From Akkermansiaceae bacterium (GTDB lineage: Bacteria; Verrucomicrobiota; Verrucomicrobiia; Verrucomicrobiales; Akkermansiaceae), in contig JANYEC010000021.1 in the NCBI GenBank assembly GCA_025363295.1, forward strand, positions 1 to 36,755: 36,755 nt of DNA. The letters are read 5' to 3'. Positions 1 through 9,735 of this stretch are shown here, piece by piece. The notes below the pieces were generated by a model. The model made no database searches and was not told where the DNA came from. It worked only from the letters and a program-made list of their open reading frames with translations. Every line of letters starts with the position of its first letter. The stretch's first letter is position 1. Position numbers and translations under genes: made by a program.

Positions 1-165
1 CCTACGCTCCATCAGCCCAAATTCGAGTCCCTCGCCACTTCACCCTTGAATCAACATCCATGATTTCCTATCAATCCGCTGCATCTCTCCACCATAGCTT
101 AGTTTAGCCATTGAGTGGTCGGATTTTCGGGGCCGCCTCACTCTTCAACTGTCCTTAAATCCACC

Positions 166-1053
166 ATGCGCCTTTTCCCTTTGCTCCTACTCGCCGCGAT
201 TGGCGTAACGTTCGCTTTCAGCCCCGCTCAGGCCGAACCTTGGCACGCAACTCGTGACGCCGAACCCGGGGTGCCCGGAACGGAGAGCTGGACGTTCACC
301 AGCGATTTCCAGGCGGGTGACAACAAAGTAGAGGTGCTATTGCCCGACCCCCTTATCGCGGGCCGCCGCTACCCAGTGGTGTACTTGCTGCCGGTCAACG
401 CCGGCACGCATGGCGACTGGGGCCACCCGCTCGAAGAGGCGCTCCGCCACAACCTCGCCAACCGCCATCAAGTCATTCTCGTTACCCCCTCTTTTGCCGT
501 GCTTCCTTGGTTCGGCGACTCTACCATCGACTCCACCCTGCGGCAAAATCGCCACGTTTCCGAAGCCGTCGTTCCCTTTGTGGACGCGCATTACCCCACA
601 CTCGCCACCGCTCGCGGCCGCGCTTTGATCGGGTTCAGCAAGTCCGCCCTTGGCGCGCTCCAACTCTATGTTCTCGAGCCCGACAAGTTTGGAGCTGCCG
701 CTGTATTTGAAAACTGGTGGGGCGTGCCTGATGAGAAACAATGGCGCGAGTGGGGCTTTGCCACCTGTTACGGCACACGTGAGACGTTTGACGCGCTCAA
801 CCCGGCCACGCTCCTTGTGCGCGAGCGCGCCACGCTCATCGCCGCTAAACGACCACTGGCGGTGTTGATCGGCGGACCCGAGCTGCGCCTAGGCACCGAA
901 TCACTCATACTCACCCTTCGTCAACACGGCATCCCTCATACCGAGTTGCGCAACAGCGTGTGGAAACACACGTGGCAATCTCATTGGCTGCCGCCCGCCT
1001 TAGCGGCCCTCTTGCCCGGACCCGAGGGTTTCGGTCTTAACCCCTCTCCATAA
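166..1053 (+). CDS. Secreted esterase, alpha/beta-hydrolase (esterase D-like)
   Basis: The product is probably an exported carboxylesterase that removes ester groups from glycans. The reading frame is open from 115, but the ATG at 166 is preferred because it starts a clean signal peptide (MRLFPLLLLAAIGVTFAF, cleavage near AQA). The mature part resembles the PF00756 esterase fold: an early strand reading RRYPVVYLLP, the nucleophile elbow GFSKS with the putative Ser at about residue 158, and a late histidine region (WKHTWQSHW, first His about 268). The length of about 295 aa is normal for the family. It sits only 10 bases upstream of the sialate O-acetylesterase-type gene, so the two are probably co-transcribed. 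No Shine-Dalgarno sequence is visible. The substrate is not readable from the sequence; a feruloyl or acetyl esterase role is an inference from family and context. Confidence 0.72.
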   Translation: MRLFPLLLLAAIGVTFAFSPAQAEPWHATRDAEPGVPGTESWTFTSDFQAGDNKVEVLLPDPLIAGRRYPVVYLLPVNAGTHGDWGHPLEEALRHNLANRHQVILVTPSFAVLPWFGDSTIDSTLRQNRHVSEAVVPFVDAHYPTLATARGRALIGFSKSALGALQLYVLEPDKFGAAAVFENWWGVPDEKQWREWGFATCYGTRETFDALNPATLLVRERATLIAAKRPLAVLIGGPELRLGTESLILTLRQHGIPHTELRNSVWKHTWQSHWLPPALAALLPGPEGFGLNPSP

Positions 1054-1063
1054 TATATTATCC

Positions 1064-2608
1064 ATGTTCACTTATCTGCCGCATTTCTGCCTCGTTCGAG
1101 CATTCACTCGCGTCCTCCTAGGGACTTTCCTGATCACCGTCAAGGCTCACGCCGATGTCGCGCCTCACGCTCTCTTCGCCCCGCACGTCGTCCTCCAGCG
1201 AGAGATGCCCATTCCCATTTGGGGCAAGGCCGATCCCGGAGAGAACGTCACTGTCGCGCTTGATGGCAGCACTGTCTCTGCCGTCACTGACACTACCGGA
1301 CATTGGATCGTGCGCCTGCCAACCCGCCCAGCCGGTGGTCCCTTTACATTGACCCTCGCTGGCAAAAACCGCATTGTCCTCGAAGACGTCTGGGTTGGCG
1401 AGGTTTGGCTTGCCTCGGGGCAATCCAACATGGAACGCCAACTCGGCCTGCGCGGAAACCAGCAGCCCTTGGTTAACTGGGAAAACGAAGTCGCCTCCGC
1501 CGACTACCCGCAGATCCGGCACTTCGCCGTAGATCGGAAGCTCGAAGACACGCCCCAGACTGAAACCAAAGGCAAATGGGATGTCTGCACGCCCTTGACC
1601 GCCCCGAATTTCACCGCCGTGGGTTATTACTTCGCACGCGATCTCCATCGCGAACTCCACGTGGCCGTGGGCATCATTCACTCCTCATGGGGCGGCACCC
1701 CCGCAGAGAGTTGGACGAGTCAGGAAGCTATCGCCGCAAACGCGCCCGAACTCATTGCCGCGCAAGCCAATGCCGTATCTCAATACCCGTCAAAACTCGC
1801 GGCATACCAAGCCGCCGAACCCACGCTCCTTGCCACATGGAACGAGCAAGTCACACAAGCCAAGGCCGCGGGCAAACCCGAACCCGGTAAACCCAGTCCG
1901 CCGGCCGATCCTCTCAAAACACCAAAACGCCCTGCATGTCTTTACAACGGCATGATCCGGCCACTCCAACCCTTCGCGATTCGTGGCGTGCTCTGGTATC
2001 AAGGTGAGAGTAACTCTGGGAGCGCCACCAAATATCGCGTGTTACTCTCCACGCTGATCAAGGACTGGCGCTCGCAGTGGGCCAGTCCCGATCTGCCCTT
2101 CTTAATCGTGCAAATCGCGCCTCACCGCTCCCTTCCCCCGGAATTGCGCGAGGCCCAGTTGCTGACGTGGCGCTCCACGCCACATACCGGGCTCATCGTC
2201 ACTACCGACGTGGGCGACGCAAACGATATCCATCCCAATCGTAAAGAACCAGTCGGTGCACGCCTCGCCTTGGCGGCGCGCTCGGTTGCCTACGGACAAA
2301 AAATCGTTTCGTCCGGCCCGGTGTTCACGGGTTTCTCCGCCGAGGGTAACCGCGCGGTTCTGCGCTTCACCGAACTCGGCGGTGGCCTCGTGGCGAAAGA
2401 TGGCCCCTTGCGCGGATTCTCCTTGTCCGGCGACGGTAAAACGTTCGTGCCCGCCGATGCCGCGATCGCGGATGACACCGTCGTGGTCACCGCCGCCAAC
2501 GTCCCCACTCCAGTAGCCGTCCGTTACGGCTGGGCCAACGTCCCCGATGTTAATCTCTTCAATGCCGCTGGCCTGCCCGCCTCGCCTTTCCGCAGCGATG
2601 TCCCTTAA
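1064..2608 (+). CDS. Sialate O-acetylesterase-type SGNH esterase (SASA family)
   Basis: This enzyme should remove O-acetyl groups from sugars; the family is named for sialic acid, but many members act on acetylated plant or algal glycans. The first 31 residues look like a signal peptide ending near AHA. The family signatures are clear: ASGQSNME with the nucleophile Ser at about residue 121, the WYQGESNS motif near 310, and the catalytic Asp/His of DIHP at about 388-390. The N-terminal segment before GQSNM reads like the usual small beta-domain (LFAPHVVLQREMPIPIWG), and the C-terminus is another short beta-domain. The length of 514 aa is typical. It follows the upstream esterase by 10 bases. 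The function as a carbohydrate acetylesterase is well supported; the sugar it acts on is unknown. Confidence 0.9.
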   Translation: MFTYLPHFCLVRAFTRVLLGTFLITVKAHADVAPHALFAPHVVLQREMPIPIWGKADPGENVTVALDGSTVSAVTDTTGHWIVRLPTRPAGGPFTLTLAGKNRIVLEDVWVGEVWLASGQSNMERQLGLRGNQQPLVNWENEVASADYPQIRHFAVDRKLEDTPQTETKGKWDVCTPLTAPNFTAVGYYFARDLHRELHVAVGIIHSSWGGTPAESWTSQEAIAANAPELIAAQANAVSQYPSKLAAYQAAEPTLLATWNEQVTQAKAAGKPEPGKPSPPADPLKTPKRPACLYNGMIRPLQPFAIRGVLWYQGESNSGSATKYRVLLSTLIKDWRSQWASPDLPFLIVQIAPHRSLPPELREAQLLTWRSTPHTGLIVTTDVGDANDIHPNRKEPVGARLALAARSVAYGQKIVSSGPVFTGFSAEGNRAVLRFTELGGGLVAKDGPLRGFSLSGDGKTFVPADAAIADDTVVVTAANVPTPVAVRYGWANVPDVNLFNAAGLPASPFRSDVP

Positions 2609-2617
2609 ATGTGCTTC

Positions 2618-3863
2618 ATGAGATTACCCCTCAATCTGAGCGTGGCTACGGTTCCCCTCGCCGCCCCCCGCCCGCGCTGGCGACTCCCCCACTACCCTCG
2701 CCGACCCCGAGACCTTGCGCCAACCCATCCCAGCGCTCCAAGAACAACGCCAGTGGACCGGCTTCGCCGCCCCTTCACTCGTGCGCGTTGGGTGAACCCG
2801 TGGTGCGTTGATTTTCGTCTTCAAACGCCCTTACGATAATTACTCGCGCTTCCATACTCAATCTCAACTGCGGATTAGAGGTTTATTGAGTTTAGCGGCA
2901 ACGACGGAGGCGATGCTCGATCTCGCCCGGGTGATGTGATGCGTTCGATGGAAGGGATCGTGCGCAAGCTGCACCGAAGTAACCCGCAGGTCGAAATCTG
3001 TCTCGTTTACCTACCGGGTGGCGAAGATTTCGAAAAACTGCTCGCGGGCGAAGCGTCGAATGGCATGACCCTGCACGAACTGGTTGCCGAGCACTACGCA
3101 TTGCCTTCAGTCTGCCCGAGTTTTGAGGCGGCCCGGATGGAACACGATGGTCGCATGGTGCACCGCGCGCCCAAAACCCCGGATGATCTCACGCCCAAGG
3201 GGAAACTGATTTTCACCAACGACGGCTCGCATCCGACCCCCAAGGGTCACGCGGTCTGGGCGTTCGTCGTGCAGAAAGGACTCGATCAGATGCGAGATTT
3301 GGGCAAACCGGGCGAGCATCCGCTGCCCAGTCCTTTGATCGAGGATCATTGGGCCAACGCCACCACGCTTCCACTGGGTGATAGGGCCTTGCTAGGCGGC
3401 ACATGGTCCCAGCTGACGGCCAAAACCGGTCCCACCGTCGCAGTGGAGGGCCGCTCCGCGTATGATGACGTCCCGGTCATTTTTCGCACGGATCACGCTG
3501 GATCCGGCCTCACGCTTCGGTTTCGAGGCACCAGCATCGGCCTTAAGAAAATGACTACCCCCGATTCTGGAGTGGTGAGTATCCAGATCGACAAGGAGCC
3601 ACCCGTGAAACAGTCCCTATTTTCCTTTTACAGCAAAAGCTTTTCCTATGGAGGGAAAATTCTGCCCGCGTTACCCGAGGGCGAACACACCATTACTTGG
3701 ACCCTAGTGTCAGAACGTCCGGACAAGCAGGTAATCCTGACCTCGAAAAACCGCCCCGGGGAACGAAAAAGATATTATCGACCACCCAGACAAATACGCT
3801 GGTCTCTCGTTTTCGGTCGGGGAAGTTCAGCTTGTGGGCGAAATCCTGCCCTCCAAGCCATAA
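2618..3863 (+). pseudogene. Degraded SGNH/GDSL hydrolase with C-terminal beta-sandwich
   Basis: This is a broken SGNH hydrolase. The intact-looking core starts upstream of any usable start codon: from 2879, directly after a stop, the frame reads FIEFSGNDGGDARSRP and runs on into the GTG/ATG at 2936. The block with DGSHPTPKGH carries the family's late Asp/His. A beta-sandwich domain follows. The GDS nucleophile block is missing. Upstream, fragments that look like the normal N-terminus (TLADPETLRQPIPAL from about 2694, GEPVVR at 2794) lie in two other frames. At the C-terminus, skipping one A in the A5 run at 3766-3770 restores a plausible end (DIIDHPDKYAG, then VGEVQLVGEILPSKP) that stops at 3863; without this the frame runs to 3907 as unrelated sequence. 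The lesions suggest loss of function. A real but shortened protein from 2936 cannot be excluded. Confidence 0.75.
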
Positions 3864-3938
3864 GCGCATGGCTAGTTCGTGTTCGATTTTCTTCAAGACT
3901 GCCTTAGAATGAAAAAGCCCTAATATCCCAAAGTTTTT

Positions 3939-5894
3939 ATGAATAGTATCACACAGTATAAAAACACGAAGTGCAGCAAAATATTGCCGGTAACATACGG
4001 AGCACTTGGTAAAAAGTTGCTTCGCCATCATCGTTTCCTGGCTTTGGGATTTGGCATAACCCTAACCTATATAGCCGTTGTCCCTTCTGCTGTTAGCGCG
4101 CAAGAAGACCAGTTGACGCCCTTACCTCCAGCGGCTGTCCGCTTTGAGGGCGGTTTTGCGGTCGATATAAACAACTCAGTCGTCCATTGGAATAAGGGCG
4201 TAATACCCTACGCCGATTTTGTTGAGATGTTCAGGACCGGACGAAAACAATTTGCGCTGGGTGAGATGTGGGGCAAAGCCGTGCGTTCCAGCGCCATGTT
4301 CTATCGCTATCATCAAGACCCCGAACTTAAGGCTGTTCTTAAAAAGACCGTGGCCGACTTACTCACCACCCGGCAAGCCAACGGCTCTATCAGTTGCTCC
4401 AAAACCTCCGAGCAGCCGGACGGACCCAAAGGCGATCTGTGGGAGCGAAAATATGTATTATTGGGGTTAGAGGAGTATTACGAACAGGTCGAGAAGGATC
4501 CCGAAGTGCTGCAAGCGATGATAGACGAAGCAGATTGCACGCTGGCACAGATTGGACCGCCGCCCAAGATCCGCATTGTGGACCAAGGTTGGAGCCCTAA
4601 TCGCATCGAATCCAGTAGTATCCTAGAACCTATCCTTCGGCTATACAAACTCACTGGGCATCAGCGTTACCTCGATTTTTCACATTATATAGTCGAAGTT
4701 GAGGGCGGTGCCAAGGGACCTAATATCTTTGAGGACGCCTTTAACAACAAGACTCCCGAACAGATCGGAGGTTCCTATCCCAAAGCTTACGAGATGATGT
4801 CAGTCTTTGAGGGTTTGGTAGAATACTACCGCGTAACGGGTAATGAACACTGGAAGCAAGCGGCACTCAACCTATACCAAAATATTCAAACCAAAGAAAT
4901 CACGCTCGTCGGTAATGGCGGCTGTGACATTAAACATCCCAATATGTTAGGAGAGGGGTGGGGCAATACCGCCTTGGAGCAAACCAGCCCGAAAATCAAT
5001 CGGATGATGGAAACGTGTGTCGGGATGACTTGGCTGAAATTTTGCAGCCAACTTAATCGCCTGACGGGCGATCCATCTACCGTGGATGAAATTGAACGTT
5101 ACGCCTACAACGGATTGCTGGGAGCGATGAAGCCTAGTGGAGATGGCTTCAGCTATTTAAACCGGCTCAATGGCTCAAAGACTAACAATGCTCAAAGCTG
5201 GGGCTGGAAATTTGGCACGCTACAAGTGAGCTGTTGCAATTTAAACGGACCGATGGGGCTAGCCTATCTGCCCTTTGTAGCTGTGATGAATTCCAAAATC
5301 GGACCGGTTGTTAATTTATACAATGCAGGTAACGCAACTGCCCAGACACCCGGAGGCCAGGCCGTGCAACTTGAGATCAAAAGCTCGTATCCGACCCAGA
5401 GTGATATCAAAGTAAATGTCTCCGTGCCCAAGTCCGAGCGGTTTACCATAAAGCTGCGCATTCCAGCTTGGAGCACTAAGACTACGCTTTCCGTCAATGG
5501 CCGAGCGCTCAAAGCAGTAGCGGGAACATATGCTTCTATTGACCGAACATGGTCTCATGGTGACAAGATTGAGCTCGGTTTGGACATGCGTTGCCGTCTT
5601 ATTGATGCACCGCATGGAAGCGACCCGGCTGGCGACCATTTCCAAGCCCTTGTTCGTGGTCCCATCGTTCTAGCTCGCGATGAGAATCTGGACTCCGACT
5701 ACAACAAACCTGTTAGCTTTATAACAAAAGACGGATACATAGAAGCTACGCCAATCGTCCCCACGCTACCGACCACACGCTTGCAATTTCGCGTGCCCAC
5801 AAGCGACGGATTCATCCAGATGATGGACTATGCCTCGGTGAACAGTTGGAACGGAAAGCACATTTGCACCTGGCTGCCTACAAAGCATGAATAA
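3939..5894 (+). CDS. GH127 family beta-L-arabinofuranosidase-type glycosidase
   Basis: This is a secreted glycoside hydrolase of the former DUF1680 group. Family GH127 includes beta-L-arabinofuranosidases and an enzyme acting on aceric acid of rhamnogalacturonan II. The key evidence is the unusual zinc/cysteine active site: METC with Glu at about 358 and Cys 360, and SCC with Cys 432 and 433. In the characterised Bifidobacterium enzyme the same pattern binds zinc and supplies the cysteine nucleophile. An (alpha/alpha)6 barrel should span about 70-440, followed by beta-domains. The N-terminus is long, with a hydrophobic export segment (FLALGFGITLTYIAVV) after about 30 residues, so the true start may lie a little downstream, for example at the TTG near 4017. 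The gene is visibly more AT-rich than the genes at 1064 and 6032, which may indicate separate acquisition. Confidence 0.87.
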   Translation: MNSITQYKNTKCSKILPVTYGALGKKLLRHHRFLALGFGITLTYIAVVPSAVSAQEDQLTPLPPAAVRFEGGFAVDINNSVVHWNKGVIPYADFVEMFRTGRKQFALGEMWGKAVRSSAMFYRYHQDPELKAVLKKTVADLLTTRQANGSISCSKTSEQPDGPKGDLWERKYVLLGLEEYYEQVEKDPEVLQAMIDEADCTLAQIGPPPKIRIVDQGWSPNRIESSSILEPILRLYKLTGHQRYLDFSHYIVEVEGGAKGPNIFEDAFNNKTPEQIGGSYPKAYEMMSVFEGLVEYYRVTGNEHWKQAALNLYQNIQTKEITLVGNGGCDIKHPNMLGEGWGNTALEQTSPKINRMMETCVGMTWLKFCSQLNRLTGDPSTVDEIERYAYNGLLGAMKPSGDGFSYLNRLNGSKTNNAQSWGWKFGTLQVSCCNLNGPMGLAYLPFVAVMNSKIGPVVNLYNAGNATAQTPGGQAVQLEIKSSYPTQSDIKVNVSVPKSERFTIKLRIPAWSTKTTLSVNGRALKAVAGTYASIDRTWSHGDKIELGLDMRCRLIDAPHGSDPAGDHFQALVRGPIVLARDENLDSDYNKPVSFITKDGYIEATPIVPTLPTTRLQFRVPTSDGFIQMMDYASVNSWNGKHICTWLPTKHE

Positions 5895-6031
5895 CAGCGA
5901 CACTTAGTTGGATTAAAAATCAGGCAATCGATTTCACTGTAAAGTTATTCAAAACAACTGGATGGTCCTTCCATCACCTTTGAAATAAATCGCAACAATT
6001 CATCCATAATAAACCCCAATCACTTCTCGAT

Positions 6032-7684
6032 ATGAAAATCCAGCGAATCCTCCCTTTTCTTTTCATCGCTTCCTACGCCTTCCCCCTTCGCGCGGAAACC
6101 CAAGCGGAGCATTACGCCGCGCTGACCGCAGCCGCCCGCGCCGCCAACCAAAAGGAGGAGCCCGTGTTGCCGGGCAAGTTCCAACCCACGTGGGAATCGC
6201 TTACACAATATGAGTTTCCGGACTGGTTCCGCGATGCAAAGTTCGGCATATGGGCGCATTGGGGACCGCAATGCGAGCCCGAGAAAGGCGACTGGTATGC
6301 GCGTAACATGTATTCTCAGCTCAACAAAAAGGGTGAGCCGAATGGCGTTTACCAATATCACGTCGAGCACTACGGCCACCCTTCGGAGTTTGGGTTTAAA
6401 GACGTAATCCCCCAGTGGAAGGCCGAGAATTGGGACCCGGACAAACTGGTCGCACTGTATAAAAAATCCGGCGCGAAATACTTCATGGCTCTGGCCAACC
6501 ACCACGACAATTTCGATACGTGGGACAGCAAATATCAGCCGTGGAATTCAGTGAACCTCGGGCCGAAGAAAGATCTCATCGCCGGCTGGGCCAAGGCCGC
6601 CAAAGACCAAGGAATCCCTTTCGGCTTGAGCGTCCACGCGGCGCGCGCTTGGGGCTGGAACGATGTCTCCAAAGGTATTGACAAAACCGGCCCCAAGGCC
6701 GGCGTGCCGTATGACGGCAACCAAACTGCCGAGCAAGGCAAAGGTCTATGGTGGGAAGGACTCGATCCGCAGACCGATCTTTACGCGCAGAACCACGGGC
6801 CGAAGGACAAATACAGCGCCGACTACATGCGGAAGTTCTACAACCGCACCATGGATCTCGTGAATCGGTATCACCCGGACATGTTGTATTTCGACGACGA
6901 TATCACGCGCGGGCTTCCGCTTTACAACGACGATCCGACCATCGGCCTGCGTATCGCTGCGCATTTCTACAATACAAACATGGCCACCAACGGGGGAAAA
7001 CTCACCGGTTTAATCGCCGCCAAGAAACTTTCGGACGACCGCAAAAAATCCCTGCTCTTCGACATCGAACGCGGCGGCGCAGAGGACATCTTGCTTGAAC
7101 CGTGGCAGACCGACACCTGCATCGGCACTTGGCACTATGATCGCGGTGTCGGTGAGCGCAACGGCTACAAAAAACCTAGCGAGATTATTCCGATGCTGGC
7201 TGATATCGTAAGCAAGAATGGCAATCTCATGCTGAGCGTTCCGGTGCGTGCCGACGGTACAATTGATGATCACGAGGTCCACTTCCTCAACGAAATGGGC
7301 GCGTGGTTAGAGGTGAACGGCGAAGCCATTTACGCCACGCGTCCGTGGAAAATCTTTGGCGAAGGTCCGGTTATGGAAGATGCTGCGGTCCATCTCGGCA
7401 CTGGCGAAGTGATTGAAAAGAAAGTTCGCCCTCTCGGCGCGGAAGATATTCGTTTCACCCGCTCCAAGGACGGACGAACCTTGTATGCCATTGTATGCGG
7501 TCTTCCCAAAAAGGACATCGTGATTAAATCACTCAGCGCGACCTCGACTCCAATTGCATCGATCGAATTGCTCGGTTACTCTGGGAAAATTGCGTGGACA
7601 CAACAATCGGAAGGCATTTCGATTTCAGCTCTAACCACATGGCCGAATGCGTATGCCATCGCCTTCAAAATTACCTTAAAATGA
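6032..7684 (+). CDS. Alpha-L-fucosidase, GH29 (first of a tandem pair)
   Basis: The enzyme should release terminal alpha-L-fucose by a retaining mechanism outside the cytoplasm. A signal peptide is seen (MKIQRILPFLFIASYAF, cleavage near LRA). The GH29 barrel is plain: WFRDAKFGIWAHWGPQ, LANHHDNFDTWDSKYQPWNS, and the strand DMLYFDDD, whose first Asp (about 288) aligns with the GH29 nucleophile position. A beta-sandwich C-terminal domain follows from about residue 440. The length of 550 aa is usual. The next gene is a clear paralogue with the same block order. The acid/base residue is not conserved across GH29 and cannot be assigned here. No Shine-Dalgarno sequence is visible; a 137-base AT-rich gap separates it from the GH127 gene. 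Confidence 0.93.
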   Translation: MKIQRILPFLFIASYAFPLRAETQAEHYAALTAAARAANQKEEPVLPGKFQPTWESLTQYEFPDWFRDAKFGIWAHWGPQCEPEKGDWYARNMYSQLNKKGEPNGVYQYHVEHYGHPSEFGFKDVIPQWKAENWDPDKLVALYKKSGAKYFMALANHHDNFDTWDSKYQPWNSVNLGPKKDLIAGWAKAAKDQGIPFGLSVHAARAWGWNDVSKGIDKTGPKAGVPYDGNQTAEQGKGLWWEGLDPQTDLYAQNHGPKDKYSADYMRKFYNRTMDLVNRYHPDMLYFDDDITRGLPLYNDDPTIGLRIAAHFYNTNMATNGGKLTGLIAAKKLSDDRKKSLLFDIERGGAEDILLEPWQTDTCIGTWHYDRGVGERNGYKKPSEIIPMLADIVSKNGNLMLSVPVRADGTIDDHEVHFLNEMGAWLEVNGEAIYATRPWKIFGEGPVMEDAAVHLGTGEVIEKKVRPLGAEDIRFTRSKDGRTLYAIVCGLPKKDIVIKSLSATSTPIASIELLGYSGKIAWTQQSEGISISALTTWPNAYAIAFKITLK

Positions 7685-7878
7685 ATGGCTTTACCTTTTT
7701 ACGTTTTGCTTTTGCTTTCTAATAGCTTCAACGATTAGGTTTGTTTGAATAACTGATAGATCGTCGTCAAAGCCAAGTCCGCCGTTTGGGCGCGGCGCCA
7801 AAACCTGTCCGTTTACTTTGCAATTTCTAATTTTCCACATTTGGCATGTTACGTAACACTATCTCTTCACATCGCGCG

Positions 7879-9672
7879 ATGAAGGATTTCTTAATTTTTC
7901 CCATGGCTCTTTTGCTGGCTAGTGGCGGCCCGGTTTTGGCCTCCCAAGCGCCTATGGAAGAAATCAAGGTGCCGATCGCCGACGGCCTTTGCGAGCCGAC
8001 TTGGAAATCGCTCGGTGATCATTTCAAAACACCTACGTGGTGGCGCAGGGCGAAGATTGGAATGTGGCTGCACTGGGGCCCGCAATCGGTCGGGGAGGAT
8101 GGCGACTGGTATGCGAAGTGGCTCTACATGCCCAAATACGCCTGGGGTAAATACACGGAGGTTTACCAGCATCATCTCGAGCGCTACGGCCACCCGAGTG
8201 AGTTTGGCTACAAGGACATGCTCCCGTTGTGGAAGGCCGAAAAGTGGAACCCAGACAAACTGATGGCGCTCTATAAACGCGCCGGCGCGCGCTACGTCAT
8301 CGGTCAGGGAATGCACCATGATAATTTCGATCTGTGGAACTCCAAATGGCAGCCTTGGAATGCCGTCAATATCGGGCCGCACCGGGACATCTTGGGTGGT
8401 TGGAAGAAGGCGGCGGATAAGCAGGGGATTCGCTTCGGTATAGCGTTCCATGGTGACTACTCGCTCTGGTGGTATCAGCCCGCGTTCCTGTCTGATCTGG
8501 GGGGTTCGAGGGCGGGGGTCCCTTACGACGGCGCGCAAAATTATGAGGAAAAGAAGACGTGGTGGAAGGACCAAGGACTCGATTTGAAGGATCTCTACGG
8601 TATCGACTTGGCGGACGAAGTGACCGTCCCCGACAGTTGGCAGGATGGAGAAGGCGCTGCGCGGAAAATCAGCTTTCGGATGAAGGACCCTCTTTCGCAT
8701 GGCATCACGAATGGGGACCTAAAAAACCACCGCGATTTTGCCGTGTGGTATGCGACCAAGTGGACTCGGCGCGTCATGGATGCGATTGACCAATTTTCGC
8801 CTGATTTCATCTACTTCGACGGTGGGGGCAGCTATCCCTTTTGCGGACACGGCACTGGAAAGGGTCTGCGCGCCGATGCCACGCCGCGCGTCATCGCCCA
8901 CCTTTACAACATGAGCATGAAAGCGCACGGCGGGGCGCTTGAGGCGATGGCTTTTAGCAAAGGCAACGAGGACAAGCGGGCGGTGGCGGTGAATGTGGAA
9001 TCCAAGGTGCCCAAGGACATTAAGCTCGACCAGCCTTGGCAGACGGAGAACGGCTTGGGCGAGTGGTTTTACAAAGCCGGCACCTTCTACGACAGCGGCA
9101 TGGTCATCCACCAGATGCTGGAGGCCGTCGCAAAGGACGGTAACTACGCCATCAACATCCCGCTCACGCCAGCGGGCGAGCTTGACCCCGGCGGCGAACA
9201 AACACTGAACGAAATGGGTGACTGGATGGATGCGAACAGCGAAGGAATCTACGATTCCAACGCTTGGGATGTCTGGGGCGAGGGGAGCGTTCAGATGGGC
9301 GGCGGAAATCTAGGCCAAGGACAGGCACTGACACCCTACACGGGTAACGACATCCGCTTCACCACAAAAGACGGCGCCGTTTACGCCTACCTGATGGCGT
9401 GGCCAAAGGACAGCAAGACGGTGATTCGCTCACTACCATCGGGAGCGGGCACGGTCGCCGCCGTCACGCTGCTCGCCTCAAAAGCACGCCTCGATTTTAA
9501 GCAGACACCGGAGGGACTTGAAGTGTTCCTGCCAAAACAGGCTCCGTGTAAATTTGCCTTTGGCCTCAAGATTGAGGGGGCAAAGCTTGCGGCAAAACAA
9601 GTCAGCTCGACTGATGGACAATCCCGGCCCGACTCGCGAACTGCGCTGCCCGCGCCGATGCCTTCAAAATAG
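7879..9672 (+). CDS. Alpha-L-fucosidase, GH29 (second of a tandem pair)
   Basis: This is the second GH29 enzyme. The frame is open from an ATG at 7846, but the ATG at 7879 begins a better signal peptide (MKDFLIFPMALLLASG, cleavage near VLA), so that start is preferred. It shares the barrel with the upstream copy (IGMWLHWGPQ, MHHDNFDLWNSKWQPWN, GHPSEFGYKD); the strand PDFIYFDGGG puts the nucleophile Asp at about residue 314. It differs by an insertion of about 40 residues before the nucleophile strand (around VTVPDSWQDGEGAARK) and by a longer, charged C-terminal tail. The divergence from its neighbour suggests an old duplication and different linkage or aglycone preference, which is inference. 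The following gene begins 63 bases downstream. Confidence 0.92.
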   Translation: MKDFLIFPMALLLASGGPVLASQAPMEEIKVPIADGLCEPTWKSLGDHFKTPTWWRRAKIGMWLHWGPQSVGEDGDWYAKWLYMPKYAWGKYTEVYQHHLERYGHPSEFGYKDMLPLWKAEKWNPDKLMALYKRAGARYVIGQGMHHDNFDLWNSKWQPWNAVNIGPHRDILGGWKKAADKQGIRFGIAFHGDYSLWWYQPAFLSDLGGSRAGVPYDGAQNYEEKKTWWKDQGLDLKDLYGIDLADEVTVPDSWQDGEGAARKISFRMKDPLSHGITNGDLKNHRDFAVWYATKWTRRVMDAIDQFSPDFIYFDGGGSYPFCGHGTGKGLRADATPRVIAHLYNMSMKAHGGALEAMAFSKGNEDKRAVAVNVESKVPKDIKLDQPWQTENGLGEWFYKAGTFYDSGMVIHQMLEAVAKDGNYAINIPLTPAGELDPGGEQTLNEMGDWMDANSEGIYDSNAWDVWGEGSVQMGGGNLGQGQALTPYTGNDIRFTTKDGAVYAYLMAWPKDSKTVIRSLPSGAGTVAAVTLLASKARLDFKQTPEGLEVFLPKQAPCKFAFGLKIEGAKLAAKQVSSTDGQSRPDSRTALPAPMPSK

Positions 9673-9735
9673 TTTTGAAGTAAGCTTGCAGAATCATCCG
9701 TCCTTCCCCTCCCCAATGATAACCTTGAAGATTCA

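Noticed and set aside
3693..4031. 112-residue open frame on the minus strand across the pseudogene end and the GH127 start
   Set aside because: It covers the frameshifted SGNH end and the GH127 signal region, both explained on the plus strand; no homologous pattern is recognised.
7685..7878. Possible hairpin in the gap between the two fucosidase genes (TTTGGGCGCGGCGCCAAA)
   Set aside because: The arms pair over only five bases with a mismatched interior and no T run follows.
7891..8700. 269-residue open frame on the minus strand
   Set aside because: It is antisense to the second GH29 gene and shows no domain or start signal of its own.
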